From assembly GCF_014107495.1 (NCBI RefSeq), contig NZ_CP041969.1, forward strand, positions 3,831,501 through 3,895,500: 64,000 nucleotides of DNA, given 5' to 3'. Both the position numbers and the translations under genes were made by a program. Positions 50,631 to 61,200 of the stretch are shown one piece after another (positions within the stretch are counted from its first letter, which is position 1; every line of letters starts with the position of its first letter). Under the pieces are notes generated by a model that saw only the letters and a program-made list of their open reading frames with translations, did not search any database and was not told the origin of the DNA. The stretch comes from Cohnella cholangitidis. Lineage in GTDB: Bacteria; Bacillota; Bacilli; Paenibacillales; Paenibacillaceae.

Positions 50631-51557
50631 ATGTGGAGCAGCATAAAAAGACAAAAGTATGCCCATATGTTCGTATTGACCGGGATGCTGATCGTCTTCA
50701 TCTTCCAGTACATGCCGATGTTCGGCATATTGATGGCCTTTAAGCAGTATTCGATTACTACCGGCATTAAAGGCATTTTTACGAGCCAGTGGGTGGGATT
50801 TAAGTATTTCGTAGAATTCTTCAATGCGTACAATTTCGAGCAAATAGTGAAAAACACGATTGGAATCAGCTTGCTGAAGCTAGTATTCACCTTTCCGGTG
50901 CCTATTTTGCTGGCGATCATGCTAAACGAAGTCAAGAGTCGTTTTTTTAAGCGATTCGTGCAAACCGTCAGCTACTTTCCGCATTTCATCTCCTGGATCG
51001 TCGTATCCGGCTTGCTCGTTATTTTTTTCTCCACGAACTCCGGTATTGTCAATGATGCGCTGCTATCGCTCGGCATCATTAAGGAACCGATCGCTCTATT
51101 AAGCAATCCGGACTACTTCTGGGGCTTGGCTGTCGGCAGCGCGATGTGGAAGGAAGCGGGCTGGTGGGCCATCATTTTCCTGGCAGCGATCAGCGGTTTG
51201 GATCCTTCGCTTTATGAGGCAGCCGAAATAGACGGCGCCGGACGTCTGAGAAGAATATGGCACATCACATTGCCTGGTATTAGAGGAACAATCGTCGTCG
51301 TGCTCATTTTGGCGGTAGGCAGTTTGCTGGGCGGAGGCCTGGTCGGCTCCAACTTCGAGCAATCCTACTTGCTAGGGAACGTCATGAATAACGAAAAGTC
51401 TGAAATTCTGCAAACCTATGCATTCAAGATGGGGTTAGCGCAGGGCAGATATGCGTTCGCAACCGCAATTGATCTGCTGCAATCGATCATCGCGATTATT
51501 CTAGTATTCAGCAGCAACTATATTTCCAAGAAGGCAACAAAGAGCGGTTTATTCTAA
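50631..51557 (+). CDS. LplB-type polysaccharide ABC importer permease
   Basis: A 308-residue permease of the LplB/YtcP-type family for complex oligosaccharides. It has six predicted helices, the typical N-terminal YMPMFGILMAFKQYSI and the EAA loop EAAEIDGAGRLRRIWHITLPGI. It differs from the MalF-type permeases of importers 1 and 2, so this transporter probably takes a larger oligosaccharide. It is followed by its partner permease and binding protein. Confidence 0.93.
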   Translation: MWSSIKRQKYAHMFVLTGMLIVFIFQYMPMFGILMAFKQYSITTGIKGIFTSQWVGFKYFVEFFNAYNFEQIVKNTIGISLLKLVFTFPVPILLAIMLNEVKSRFFKRFVQTVSYFPHFISWIVVSGLLVIFFSTNSGIVNDALLSLGIIKEPIALLSNPDYFWGLAVGSAMWKEAGWWAIIFLAAISGLDPSLYEAAEIDGAGRLRRIWHITLPGIRGTIVVVLILAVGSLLGGGLVGSNFEQSYLLGNVMNNEKSEILQTYAFKMGLAQGRYAFATAIDLLQSIIAIILVFSSNYISKKATKSGLF

Positions 51558-51578
51558 CAAGACAGTGAGGTGAGAAAT

Positions 51579-52460
51579 ATGCATCGGAGAACAAATGAAG
51601 ACCGCGTTTTTGATTTTATCAATATTGTCATATTAGGCTTGATTGCCATTGTAACGACTTATCCTTTCTATTACATGGTCGTCATTTCATTCAATAACGG
51701 ACTGGATTCTACGCTGGGCGGAATTTATTTTTGGCCGAGAAGCTTTACATTCAACAACTACACGGAATTTTTGAGCGATCCGAAATGGATGCAATCGTTC
51801 TTCGTATCCGTAGCGCGAACGATAGTCGGTGCATTCATTACGATATGGTTTACCTGCTTGGCCGCTTACGGATTAGCCTACAAAAATCTTAAATTCCAGA
51901 AATTATACTATAGCTTTTTTATCGTTGGGATGTATACTGCAGGGGGTCTTATCCCCTACTACGTAGTCCTTCGGGGTCTGGGATTGCTCAATACTTTCTG
52001 GGTGTACGTCATACCGGGCGCGGTTAATATCTTTTTCCTGATTGTTGCCGTTTCTTTCTTTAGGGAAATTCCCGCCGAAATGGAGGAGTCGGCGAGAATC
52101 GATGGCGCATCCGACCTGAAAATTTATTATAAGCTGATCTTACCGTTGTCGAAGCCGCTATTAGCCGCAATGGGACTGTTCGTGGGGGTAGGGCAATGGA
52201 ATTCTTGGCTCGACTCCGCGTATTTCGTCAACAACGATAGCCTGCGTACGTTAACCTACCGAATGATGGAGATCATTAATCAAGGGCTGTCTCCGCTCGA
52301 TGCGGAAAGCGCGGAGCGTGCGGCAGCCGTTACAGGGGTTACGACCTTCTCGATGCAGATTACGGCGATGGTTATCGCCGTGCTTCCGATTCTGTGCGTA
52401 TACCCGTTCCTGCAAAAGTATTTCGTTAAAGGGATCATGCTGGGTTCCGTCAAAGGGTAG
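51579..52460 (+). CDS. LplC-type polysaccharide ABC importer permease
   Basis: A 293-residue permease with six predicted helices and EAA loop ESARIDGASDLKIYYKLILPLS, ending in QKYFVKGIMLGSVKG as usual for LplC/YtcP proteins. GAGGTGAG precedes ATG 51579. It pairs with the LplB-type protein encoded 21 bases upstream. Confidence 0.93.
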   Translation: MHRRTNEDRVFDFINIVILGLIAIVTTYPFYYMVVISFNNGLDSTLGGIYFWPRSFTFNNYTEFLSDPKWMQSFFVSVARTIVGAFITIWFTCLAAYGLAYKNLKFQKLYYSFFIVGMYTAGGLIPYYVVLRGLGLLNTFWVYVIPGAVNIFFLIVAVSFFREIPAEMEESARIDGASDLKIYYKLILPLSKPLLAAMGLFVGVGQWNSWLDSAYFVNNDSLRTLTYRMMEIINQGLSPLDAESAERAAAVTGVTTFSMQITAMVIAVLPILCVYPFLQKYFVKGIMLGSVKG

Positions 52461-52484
52461 GCAATCCAATCCGGTGTTGAACGG

Positions 52485-52529
52485 GTTGGAGTGCAGACCG
52501 GATCTGCCGGCGTTGTACTCCAACTTGTT
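52485..52529 (+). terminator. hairpin between permease and binding protein 3
   Basis: GTTGGAGT (52485-52492) pairs with ACTCCAAC (52517-52524), followed by TTGTTTT. It is a terminator-like element inside the importer 3 operon. Confidence 0.55.
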
Positions 52530-52570
52530 TTACATATATAATCTGCGATAACAACAGGGAGGAAATGAAA

Positions 52571-54142
52571 ATGGCACGTAATAAAAAGAAAGTGTTATTG
52601 ATCTTATCTCTTGTAATCGTCATGCTGATTTCGGCGTGCGGCGGCGAGAAGAAAAACGAAGCGTCTCCTGCAGCCAGCCCGGCTTCGAGTGCTTCGAACC
52701 CTCCAAGCGAATCTGCAAGCGAAGAGCCGAAAGAAGTAGTTGAGCTTACGTTGCTAGTGAATCATCCATGGTGGCCGTTCAAGGAGTGGAAGGGTAAAAT
52801 TCCCGAAGAAATTACGAAGAGAACCGGCGTCAAGCTGAATGTTCAGATCGCTGTCGATGACAAACAGCTTCCGCTTCTCATTGCTTCGAACGAATTGCCG
52901 GATCTGGTCTACACCGCATCCGATCTGACCCGAATGGCTAATCCGGATATCTCCTATGCTTGGAATGAACTCATAGCAAAATATGCTCCCGATTTCAAAA
53001 TCGATCAGAGCCGGATCGGCGTAAACACGATGCCTGACGGGAATTTTTACACCGTCAAGAACGGCTATTCCACGGAACAAGAATGGAAGGATAATCCGAA
53101 AGCGCTGCCAGGCGGTTCAGGCCTAGCGATTAGACAAGATATCCTGGATGAGCTGGGTAATCCTAAGCTGGACACATTAGAGGACTTATATCAAATCCTA
53201 ATGACCGTAAAGCAGAAATATCCGAAAATGATGCCGATCATCTTCGATAAAGATCAAATCGGCCAGTTTTTCCGCATTAACTTCGGCTTGAAAAGAAATA
53301 CGGGTTTTATCGATCAGGGCGGAAATGCCGTTCATTATTTGAAGGATCCTAACTATCTGGACTACTACTTGTATATGAACCGTCTCTATCGCGATAAATT
53401 GCTGACCGCCGAGAATTTCACCTTCAAGGATGCGCAGCAGGACGATCAATTATCGCTGAACGGTCAAGTCTTCGTGCACGGCGGAGCGATGGCGGATACA
53501 TTGAATGCCCAATTGTTAACATTGAACAAAGATTTCTCCTTTATGTCATTGCCTAAAGTATTAAGCGACAAAGCGGGCACGCCGATGGGCGGCTCAGGCT
53601 GGTCGGGCATGTACATTACGAAAAATAATAAAAACGTAGAGGCGTCCATCAAATTCATGCAGTTTATGATGAGCGAAGAGGGACAGCGTTTAGGCGTGTG
53701 GGGGATTGAAGGCGAAGATTGGACTTGGAACGAGGCAGGACAATTTCCCGAGATGAAATACGATATGAATAACGCCGAAGTACAAAAGGAATTCGGTTAC
53801 GTCTATTGGGGACTGCTTGGAAGCAGCGGCGTTACGGAAGCGCTTCAACGCTACGACGAGAAAGCATTGCAAACGCCTTGGGGACTCGCTCTAAGGGATA
53901 CTCTGAAGTTTAATCCGGCGCTTGGTCTTGTCGTCACGAATCCGGACACGGATGAGCAGGTCATCGAGAGCCAAATCAAAAATATGGTCGCAACGGAAGA
54001 ATTGAAAATTTACATGGCCAAATCCGAGGAAGAAGCTAAGAAAGAGTATGAAAAAATAATCGCGCAAATGGAAAGCATGGGGTTGAGCAGGCTGGAAGCT
54101 TGGGCTACGGCGCAGTACAAAGAATATCAGAAAAATTTCTAA
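52571..54142 (+). CDS. LplA-type solute-binding lipoprotein 3
   Basis: A 523-residue extracellular binding protein with a lipoprotein signal (lipobox ISAC), an Ser/Ala/Pro-rich linker and a large bilobed domain (VNHPWWPFKEWKGKIPEEITKRTGVKLNVQIAVDDKQLPLLIASNELPDLVY). It belongs to the larger LplA group, about 70 residues longer than the other two binding proteins here. ATG 52571 is eight bases after GGGAGG. No ATPase gene is nearby. It is the binding component for the permeases at 50631 and 51579. Confidence 0.92.
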   Translation: MARNKKKVLLILSLVIVMLISACGGEKKNEASPAASPASSASNPPSESASEEPKEVVELTLLVNHPWWPFKEWKGKIPEEITKRTGVKLNVQIAVDDKQLPLLIASNELPDLVYTASDLTRMANPDISYAWNELIAKYAPDFKIDQSRIGVNTMPDGNFYTVKNGYSTEQEWKDNPKALPGGSGLAIRQDILDELGNPKLDTLEDLYQILMTVKQKYPKMMPIIFDKDQIGQFFRINFGLKRNTGFIDQGGNAVHYLKDPNYLDYYLYMNRLYRDKLLTAENFTFKDAQQDDQLSLNGQVFVHGGAMADTLNAQLLTLNKDFSFMSLPKVLSDKAGTPMGGSGWSGMYITKNNKNVEASIKFMQFMMSEEGQRLGVWGIEGEDWTWNEAGQFPEMKYDMNNAEVQKEFGYVYWGLLGSSGVTEALQRYDEKALQTPWGLALRDTLKFNPALGLVVTNPDTDEQVIESQIKNMVATEELKIYMAKSEEEAKKEYEKIIAQMESMGLSRLEAWATAQYKEYQKNF

Positions 54143-54164
54143 TCGGATAGCTCACTCCGTATAA

Positions 54165-54206
54165 GGGAGGCGGCGGGCAGGGACTATCCCTGCTTCGCCC
54201 CTCCTT
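54165..54206 (+). terminator. hairpin after binding protein 3
   Basis: GGGAGG and CAGGGA pair with CCCTG and CCTCC, followed by TTTCATTTT. It lies between the lipoprotein gene and the propeller-glycosidase gene. Confidence 0.6.
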
Positions 54207-54257
54207 TCATTTTGATCAAATGCTGCACGAATCTTAAGGAAAAAGGAGCATCTCCAG

Positions 54258-55265
54258 ATGGATATTCAACCCTTCGTAACTCCTTATAAATATGGTAAAC
54301 CAGTGCTGGTTGGGTCCGGCGAGCAAGGGCGCTTTGATCGGAATGCGGTTGATTGCCCATTCGTATTCGAGCATCGCAGTCGCTTCTATATGATGTATAT
54401 CGGTTATGACGGAATCGGTTATCAGACTGCGCTGGCCGTTAGCGATGACTTGCTCGATTGGGAACATCTAAGCGTTATTTTGCCGAGAAAAAATGATGGC
54501 TCTTGGGACTCGCAAAATGTTGCAGGAACCTGGATCTTAAGAGAGAACGGGCTTGATGCCCCGCCGAAACTTAAAAAGTGGGATAACAAGTATTGGCTCG
54601 TATATCATGCCTATCCTCATCAAGGGTATGAGGAAGGACCGGCAAAGATCGGACTGGCATGGACGGAAGATGAGAATTTGCTGAATTGGCACCGTCTGAC
54701 GGAGCCGATCCTTGTCCCTGAGGATGGCGGAGATTGGGAGCGGGGAGGCTTGTATAAGGAGTGTCTCGTAGAACATGAAGGGACCTTCTATCTGTTCTAC
54801 AATGCCAAGACAACCGACGTTCCATGGGTAGAGCAAACGGGCGTAGCCTTCTCCGCGAATTTGCGAGAGTGGACGAGATACGAGCGCAATCCGGTGCTTC
54901 CCGTTACTCCCGGAGGCTGGGACAGCGGCTTCGCAAGCGACCCCTGCGTTCTAAGGCGCGGCTCGCAGTGGGTGATGTATTATTTCGGATTTAACTTCAA
55001 AAAGGCTCAGGAGGGACTTGCGCTGTCCGATAATTTACTGGACTGGAGCAAGTATCCTGAACCCATTATAGAAGTAGGCGAGGCGGGGGATATCGATGCC
55101 GTATTCGCGCATAAGCCCTCCGTTATCTCGCACGATGGCGTGCTCTATCATTTCTATTGCTCTTGCAGGAAGACGCGGGAAGGGGATCGCACGATTAACA
55201 TGGGCAACGAATTCCGGACGATTACCGTAGCGGCTTCGCATGATGTCTTCAGAAAGCAGGAATGA
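54258..55265 (+). CDS. five-bladed beta-propeller glycosidase (GH43-like)
   Basis: A 335-residue cytoplasmic protein with repeated blade motifs typical of five-bladed propellers: DCPFVFEHRSRFYMMYIGYD, WDNKYWLVYHAYP, YKECLVEHEGTFYLFYNAK, ASDPCVLRRGSQWVMYYFGF and HKPSVISHDGVLYHFYCSC. Paired acidic residues in the first and fourth blades fit GH43, GH32 or GH130-type enzymes. In this locus an arabinosidase- or galactosidase-type role on pectic side chains is plausible, but the exact family is unclear. It has no signal peptide. A terminator follows. Confidence 0.78.
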   Translation: MDIQPFVTPYKYGKPVLVGSGEQGRFDRNAVDCPFVFEHRSRFYMMYIGYDGIGYQTALAVSDDLLDWEHLSVILPRKNDGSWDSQNVAGTWILRENGLDAPPKLKKWDNKYWLVYHAYPHQGYEEGPAKIGLAWTEDENLLNWHRLTEPILVPEDGGDWERGGLYKECLVEHEGTFYLFYNAKTTDVPWVEQTGVAFSANLREWTRYERNPVLPVTPGGWDSGFASDPCVLRRGSQWVMYYFGFNFKKAQEGLALSDNLLDWSKYPEPIIEVGEAGDIDAVFAHKPSVISHDGVLYHFYCSCRKTREGDRTINMGNEFRTITVAASHDVFRKQE

Positions 55266-55309
55266 TGACCGCCTGCCTCCATTCATAGCGGATTAATGCG
55301 CGCATAGTC

Positions 55310-55337
55310 CCGCAGCCGTCCAATCGGCTGCGGTTTT
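55310..55337 (+). terminator. intrinsic terminator after propeller glycosidase
   Basis: CCGCAGCCG and CGGCTGCGG pair perfectly across TCCAAT and are followed by TTTT. It lies between convergent genes. Confidence 0.85.
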
Positions 55338-55425
55338 GGCGTCGATCCATGGGCTGCGATACGAAGCTCGAACCGAAGTTTAATCCTACGACGGCCATCC
55401 GAATTCGAGTCATGGCCTTGCCCTC

Positions 55426-58125
55426 TTAGTCAGCCGCAACGCTAAAGCTGTATTGACCCGAGGCTAATTGCAGTACTGTCCAACCCGGCTCATAACGCTC
55501 GAGCGAGATTCCGACGGCAACTTCGATCGGGCTTCCATTTTCGGTTATTTTCCGAGGATGAGAGATGGGGATATGAGCAGTCGCAGTGTTATTTACAGGA
55601 ATGCTTAGGTCGAGCTTAATGCTTCCGTCGCCGCTGCGCTCCCATTCGACGCTCATTTCACCGAGGTCCGCACGAATTTTCGACTTAACGAAATCAAGAC
55701 TTTCTTCGAAATAAGGCCTAACCACATAATGAATAGCTTCCGTATCAGGGTTATACGAATAATCAATGCCGGCCAAGTCTCGATAGAACCATTCTTCCAG
55801 ATGACCGAGCATAAAGTGGTTTTGCGACTTGCCGACGGTCGGTCCGTCCCATGCTTCCGTTAAGGAAGTCGCTCCGTGAACAATTTGGTAGCCATAGCTG
55901 GGATGTTCCGTCTGGCGGGACATCTTCAGGATCACATCATTGCGATTGTGTTGCGACAGCGCCAGCAGTACAAAGCGGTGCGCAACATCGCCGGATGACG
56001 TATGATAGCCCCGTGACATAATATCACTAACCAGATGACTTAGCACGTCCGGCTCGTACTCTTCTCCGACTAATCCAAGCGCGAGCGACATCGCTTGCGC
56101 GGCCTGGCTTCCGGAGCTATATTGCTTGGAGATCGGATCGAAGAAGGCAGCGTTGTATGCCGCTTTAATTCGAGAGCAGAGGGAATCGAACCGTTCGGCA
56201 TCATCGTTATGGCCTAGCAAAGCTGCAATCTGCCTTATGACATCGACGATATGATAGAACATGGCGGTTTCGGGCAGGGCAATCGGCGTGTTCTGGGTAA
56301 AGCCCGGACCTTGTTCGCCAACGTCATACCAGTCTCCAAGTCCGTCCTGAATGATAAGCTCGTCAGAATGACTGACCAAGAAGCCGATGTACCTTTTCAT
56401 ATCCGAATAGTGCTCGGCCATGACGGTCCTGTTTCCGTATTTCGCATACAGATTCCAGGCATTCAGAATATAAGTTGCCCCCCAAGGAACGGAATGCCGG
56501 AAAATATCCCATGGCTCCTCGAAGATGACGAATTCCGGAGCGGTTGTCGGAACCATTCCGTTCGGAAGCTGGGCGTCGCGTATGTCGTCCATGACTTTAG
56601 CGAGCAAAGCCTCAATGGAGTAATTATAGATCATCGCAGGTCCCATCAGATGTACCTGTTCCAGCCAACCAAACTTCTCTCGATGCGGACAGTCGGTGAA
56701 TACGCTCTTCATGTTGCTAAGGATAGCCCAATTAATCATCTCGTGAGTTCGATTCAGCAGAGAGTCCGAGCATTCGAATTGGCCGCCTGCTTCGATATCG
56801 GGATAAATCATTTGACCTTCGATGCTTAATAGAATCGGAAGCTCGCTAGCATCTCCGCTGCTCGCCACCGCCTCGCTAGCAGGTACAGCGCCTTCAACCT
56901 GAACGTAACGAAATCCGGAATAAGAGAAGCGGGGCTGCCAGCTTTCGATTCCTTCTCCGGACAAAGTATAATGCCATTCATTCGGAGAACCCGTCCATTT
57001 CTGGTTTACGGTACCGTCATCGTTCAGCAGCTCTGCCGGAATGATTTTCACACGCGAATTTGAACGTCCCTGGATAGCGATGTTGACCCATCCGGAGAAG
57101 TTTTGTCCGAGATCGAAGACGTATTTGTTTGACTCTATGCGCGTAATTCGGCGCGGTTGAAAGGTTTGCATGACCTTTATCGGCGATGACTTGTCCCACT
57201 TGAGTTGACCGAGCGGCGCTGTCGTTTCCTCCGCCTTCCGCCAGGAAGACTGTGCAGCAAAAGATGGCCGATCCCAACCGGACTGCCACAGCCGCGCATC
57301 GTAATCTTCCCCCCCGTAAACGGTTGAAAAAGTAATCGGTCCTTTCGTTGAAGCCCACTCCGCGTTACTGCCGATCGTCTCGGTCGTACCATCCGTATAT
57401 TCGATTTCGATTTGTACAATGCATTTCGGGCGGCCGAAAGACTTCTCGTACTTCGCGTAACGGCCGCCGCTCGTCACATGATAGAAACCATTGCCAAGCA
57501 TAACGCCGACAGCGTGTTGATCTGCGGTCAACAGCTTTGTTATATCATATGCCTTGTAGAGGCATGTGCGGTCATAGTGGGTCCATCCTGGCTCGAGTAC
57601 ATGATCTTCAACCTTGCAACCGTTGATGCGAAGCTCATATTGGCCTAATCCGCAAATGTATGCTCTGGCACGCGAGATAGATTTCCTAGTGAGGAATTCA
57701 TGTCTGAAGAGAGGCATCGACAAGTCGTTGTCGGTCCCGACTTCGGCTGCTCTATGCCCGATCCATCGGGCAGACCAGTCGTCCGCGCGGAGCAGGCCCA
57801 TTTCCCACCAGCTTGTATGGCTCTCCGACATATGATCATGGTTATCCCAGATTTGAACCTTCCAATAATACCGTTTACGCGAGATCAACGGGATACCTTC
57901 GTATTCAATGCCGAATTGTCGTCTGCTGCGGACGATTCCGCTGTCCCATACGTCCCCTTGCTCTTGCCCGGTCGCATGTTCGTTCGTGGAGACGAGAACG
58001 CGGTATGCAGTTTGAATTTCCATTCGCTCTCCGGCGCTGGCGAGACTCCAACTTAATGTTGGCTGACGGCTGTCAAGGCCTAATGGCTGGATCTGGGCAT
58101 TCACATACAGATTTCTGACGTACAT
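55426..58125 (-). CDS. GH78 alpha-L-rhamnosidase 2
   Basis: An 899-residue GH78-type rhamnosidase on the minus strand, only moderately similar to the protein at 42084. N-terminal beta domains (LSWSLASAGERMEIQTAYRVLVST) precede the catalytic barrel with SVFTDCPHREKFGWLEQVHLMGPAM, which replaces the usual DCPQRDERLGWTGD loop, and the HGATSLTEAWDGP region. The changed loop suggests a different rhamnoside. I chose ATG 58125 because AAAGGATG precedes it, rather than the longer frame from 58167. It has no signal peptide. It is divergent from the GH106-like gene. Confidence 0.9.
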   Translation of the reverse strand: MYVRNLYVNAQIQPLGLDSRQPTLSWSLASAGERMEIQTAYRVLVSTNEHATGQEQGDVWDSGIVRSRRQFGIEYEGIPLISRKRYYWKVQIWDNHDHMSESHTSWWEMGLLRADDWSARWIGHRAAEVGTDNDLSMPLFRHEFLTRKSISRARAYICGLGQYELRINGCKVEDHVLEPGWTHYDRTCLYKAYDITKLLTADQHAVGVMLGNGFYHVTSGGRYAKYEKSFGRPKCIVQIEIEYTDGTTETIGSNAEWASTKGPITFSTVYGGEDYDARLWQSGWDRPSFAAQSSWRKAEETTAPLGQLKWDKSSPIKVMQTFQPRRITRIESNKYVFDLGQNFSGWVNIAIQGRSNSRVKIIPAELLNDDGTVNQKWTGSPNEWHYTLSGEGIESWQPRFSYSGFRYVQVEGAVPASEAVASSGDASELPILLSIEGQMIYPDIEAGGQFECSDSLLNRTHEMINWAILSNMKSVFTDCPHREKFGWLEQVHLMGPAMIYNYSIEALLAKVMDDIRDAQLPNGMVPTTAPEFVIFEEPWDIFRHSVPWGATYILNAWNLYAKYGNRTVMAEHYSDMKRYIGFLVSHSDELIIQDGLGDWYDVGEQGPGFTQNTPIALPETAMFYHIVDVIRQIAALLGHNDDAERFDSLCSRIKAAYNAAFFDPISKQYSSGSQAAQAMSLALGLVGEEYEPDVLSHLVSDIMSRGYHTSSGDVAHRFVLLALSQHNRNDVILKMSRQTEHPSYGYQIVHGATSLTEAWDGPTVGKSQNHFMLGHLEEWFYRDLAGIDYSYNPDTEAIHYVVRPYFEESLDFVKSKIRADLGEMSVEWERSGDGSIKLDLSIPVNNTATAHIPISHPRKITENGSPIEVAVGISLERYEPGWTVLQLASGQYSFSVAAD

Positions 58126-58288
58126 AGGATCAACATCCTTTCCAGTGAGGCGCGCATGAATATCCATTTTTAGCTTAGCATGTTGCTGTCCGGATTTAGA
58201 TTCCGAAAATTAAGGCTTTTCGTTTAAAATGATCGCTTTGTTCGGCATGCGGAACGAACTATACTTGAACGAAAGATTGGAGGCGATC

Positions 58289-61200
58289 ATGGTGACAACG
58301 ATAATGGAACTTAGAAAGCGCTTTAGCAACGCCGATCCCGATTTCGGCCCGTTACCTTTTTGGTGGTGGAGCGCGGAAGAAATTACGGCCGAGCGCGTAC
58401 GTTGGCAATTGCAGAAGTTCCGCAGCGGCGGTCTCCGGAATATAGGCATCATTAACATCGCTCCTACGGGTCCGCAATATGGAAGCGTAAGCGACAATCC
58501 CGTTCACTACTCGGAGCGTTGGTGGACGATGTTCGAGATCGCGTTGCGCGAAGCCGAACGTCTGGGCATGCGCCTTTATTTCTATGATCAAATCGGATTT
58601 TCCGGTTCCAATATTCCTTCTAGACTCGTGACCGAGAACCCTGAATATGCCGGCTATTGTTTGCGTCGACTGCCGATTAACGAGCCGTTGCCGGAAGGCG
58701 CGAAGGTGTTCCTGGAAACGGAAGATTATCGCTATGCTACGGTTAGACAGGGCTTCAATTGGCTGGACCCGGTTGCGACCGCATCCTTGCTCAAGCTCGT
58801 CCACGGCGAATTCGAGCGGAGATTCCCGAACGATCTGGGCAAGACGCTCGGGGGTAGCTTCCAGGATGAATTGCCTCCGCTTCCGTTATGGACCGCGGAA
58901 TTGCCGGCAAAATATAAGCTTCAATACGGTGAGGATATACATCGGGAGCTACCCGCATTATTCGATGATCTGCCCAACTCGGCAATCGTACGAAGACGGG
59001 TGTATAAGCTGGCGGCCGAGCTCGCTGAGCAATCCTTATTCATACCGCTTGCGCAATGGCATGAGAAGTACGGCATGCTGCTCTGCTGCGATCAGGCGGA
59101 CCCGCGCGCAGGGCGGATGTGCATGGCGCGCAACGATTGTATTTGGATTATTTCCGGACGCATCGATGGTATAATTCGGCGGGTAGCGACATGGACGGAG
59201 AGATTAAGCCGCATTCGTCGATGGTACACCTTCATGGCGGCAAACGCGTATTTCTGGAAGCTTTCCATACGAGCGGTTGGGGCGGAACGCTCGAAGAGAC
59301 GTTACATTGGCTCATTCCTTGGCTGCAGGCGGGCGTCACCCTATATAGTCCTCATTCCGTGTATTACAGCACGAGAGGGGGATGGTGGGAGTGGGCACCG
59401 CCGGATACCGGTTGGCGCCAGCCCTATTACGAGCACTATTCGATCTTCGCGGATACGATCAGCCGAGTCTGTTCGTTATTAAGCGAAGGTACTCACGTGG
59501 CTGATATCGCGGTGCACTATCCGGCACACGCAGTATGCGGTTACATGTCCTTGGCCGACGGCGGCGATAGGGCTCATCCGATGGTCGTTGCCAATCAGAT
59601 GCCTCATCGCTCGCTGCAGCACATCCATGATACGTATGTACGCATAACGGGACGCTGGGTCGGAAGGAACAGCGCAATCTCGGAGCGCTTAGGGAAGCGT
59701 TCCGAGATTACGATATCGTAGATGATTCGGCGTTGGAGAAGTCCGGCGTAGAGGACGGGAAGCTCGCGATAGCGGACGAGCGTTTCTCCGTACTGCTGCT
59801 CTGCGGAACAACCGAGATGGACGAAGCCGCGCGATTGCGGGTGGAAGCATGGTTAAAGGAAGGAGGGAAGGTGATTGTCGTCGATGTCCTTGACCAGCAG
59901 CCTCCGCTTGAAGGAGCGACCTATGCGGCTTCCGCCGAAGAGGCGGTAGCAATGATAACGGCGAGTACACCTGCAAGGGTTGATGGACCGGGGATGAGCT
60001 TGCAACGCCGTACGGATGACGCGGATCTGTTTCTGTTATTGCCGGAAGAAGGCGCTCTGCTCAGAATGCACAAGCCGGCGAATGAAAACACGACTGTGCG
60101 GCGACTCGGTACTTATCGCTTACGAACGGCCGGAACGCCGCAGATTTGGGATCCTGTTAGCGGAGAGGTACTGGATGCCGCCTATAAGCGAGACGGTGAA
60201 TGGGTAGAGGTTGATGTGCCGTTCGACACATGGCCCGCGGCACTCGTTGTATGTCCTCAGCCATCGTCCGTAACGGCGGCAGCCCCGGAGCAAGCTTTGG
60301 CACTCGGTTTCTATCACGGTCCAAGACCGGCACGCATTCGGAGCGAACAAGCCTTCGACGAGGAAATCGAAATTTCAGGCAACGCGTGGCGGATTCAAGC
60401 GGTGTCTACACTGGATAACCGATATGGGGATTTCGATCTTCATGGCGAGCGCTCCGAGTACGTACCGATTGAAACGAGACTTGTTAAAGTTCAAAGCGAG
60501 TCCGACGATCTGACTGGCATGCAAGCGGGCTGGCACTTGAGTTCGTATGACGATTCCGATTGGAAGCAGCGACTCTGGAGCGAAGCGGATTACTGGACGG
60601 CCTCCAAGGGGGAGCGGTACGATCCCGATCGCTGTTGGCCTGTCACTTACTCTCAAGTGATGGGAGATATGAAGTTCAGAACTTGGGCCGGGAGAATGGG
60701 CAGAGTCCCGCGAAGATTTCTCAACCTCGGGCACTTGGAGTCGGGGGAAACGGTGTGCGCGGCAACGCATGTCATCGCCCCGTCCGCCGGACGATACTGG
60801 ATCCGAGCAGAAAGCAATGCAAAGATAGAAGGTTCATTGAATGGCAGAGCGATCGAGTGGTCCGGCGGACCTGAAGAACAGACTGCATGGCTGGATCTAG
60901 ACAGCGGAGCAAATGCACTCTTGCTTCGCGCCAAGGCGATCGTTAACGGCGTCATCCGAGCAGCCGTTGAAGTCAATACGTTAGCACGGCCTGCGTTACC
61001 GAAATGGATCTTCGCGAAGTCTCCGAATAGGAGTTCCACTCTGAGGCTAACCATTCAATCCGGCGATGGGCCGGTGCAAAGAGTCCGTATGGTGTTCGCG
61101 GCAAGAGGCAGAGCCATACTGTTCGTGAACGGGGAGCGGGTCATCGAGCATGGCGACTTCAATCCCTATATTCGTCAAGGGCAGGAGGAACTGGATCTGA

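Noticed and set aside
56251-56829. 192-codon plus-strand frame antisense to GH78 copy 2
   Set aside because: The minus strand carries a well-conserved rhamnosidase here; the plus frame has no ribosome binding site or recognisable domain.
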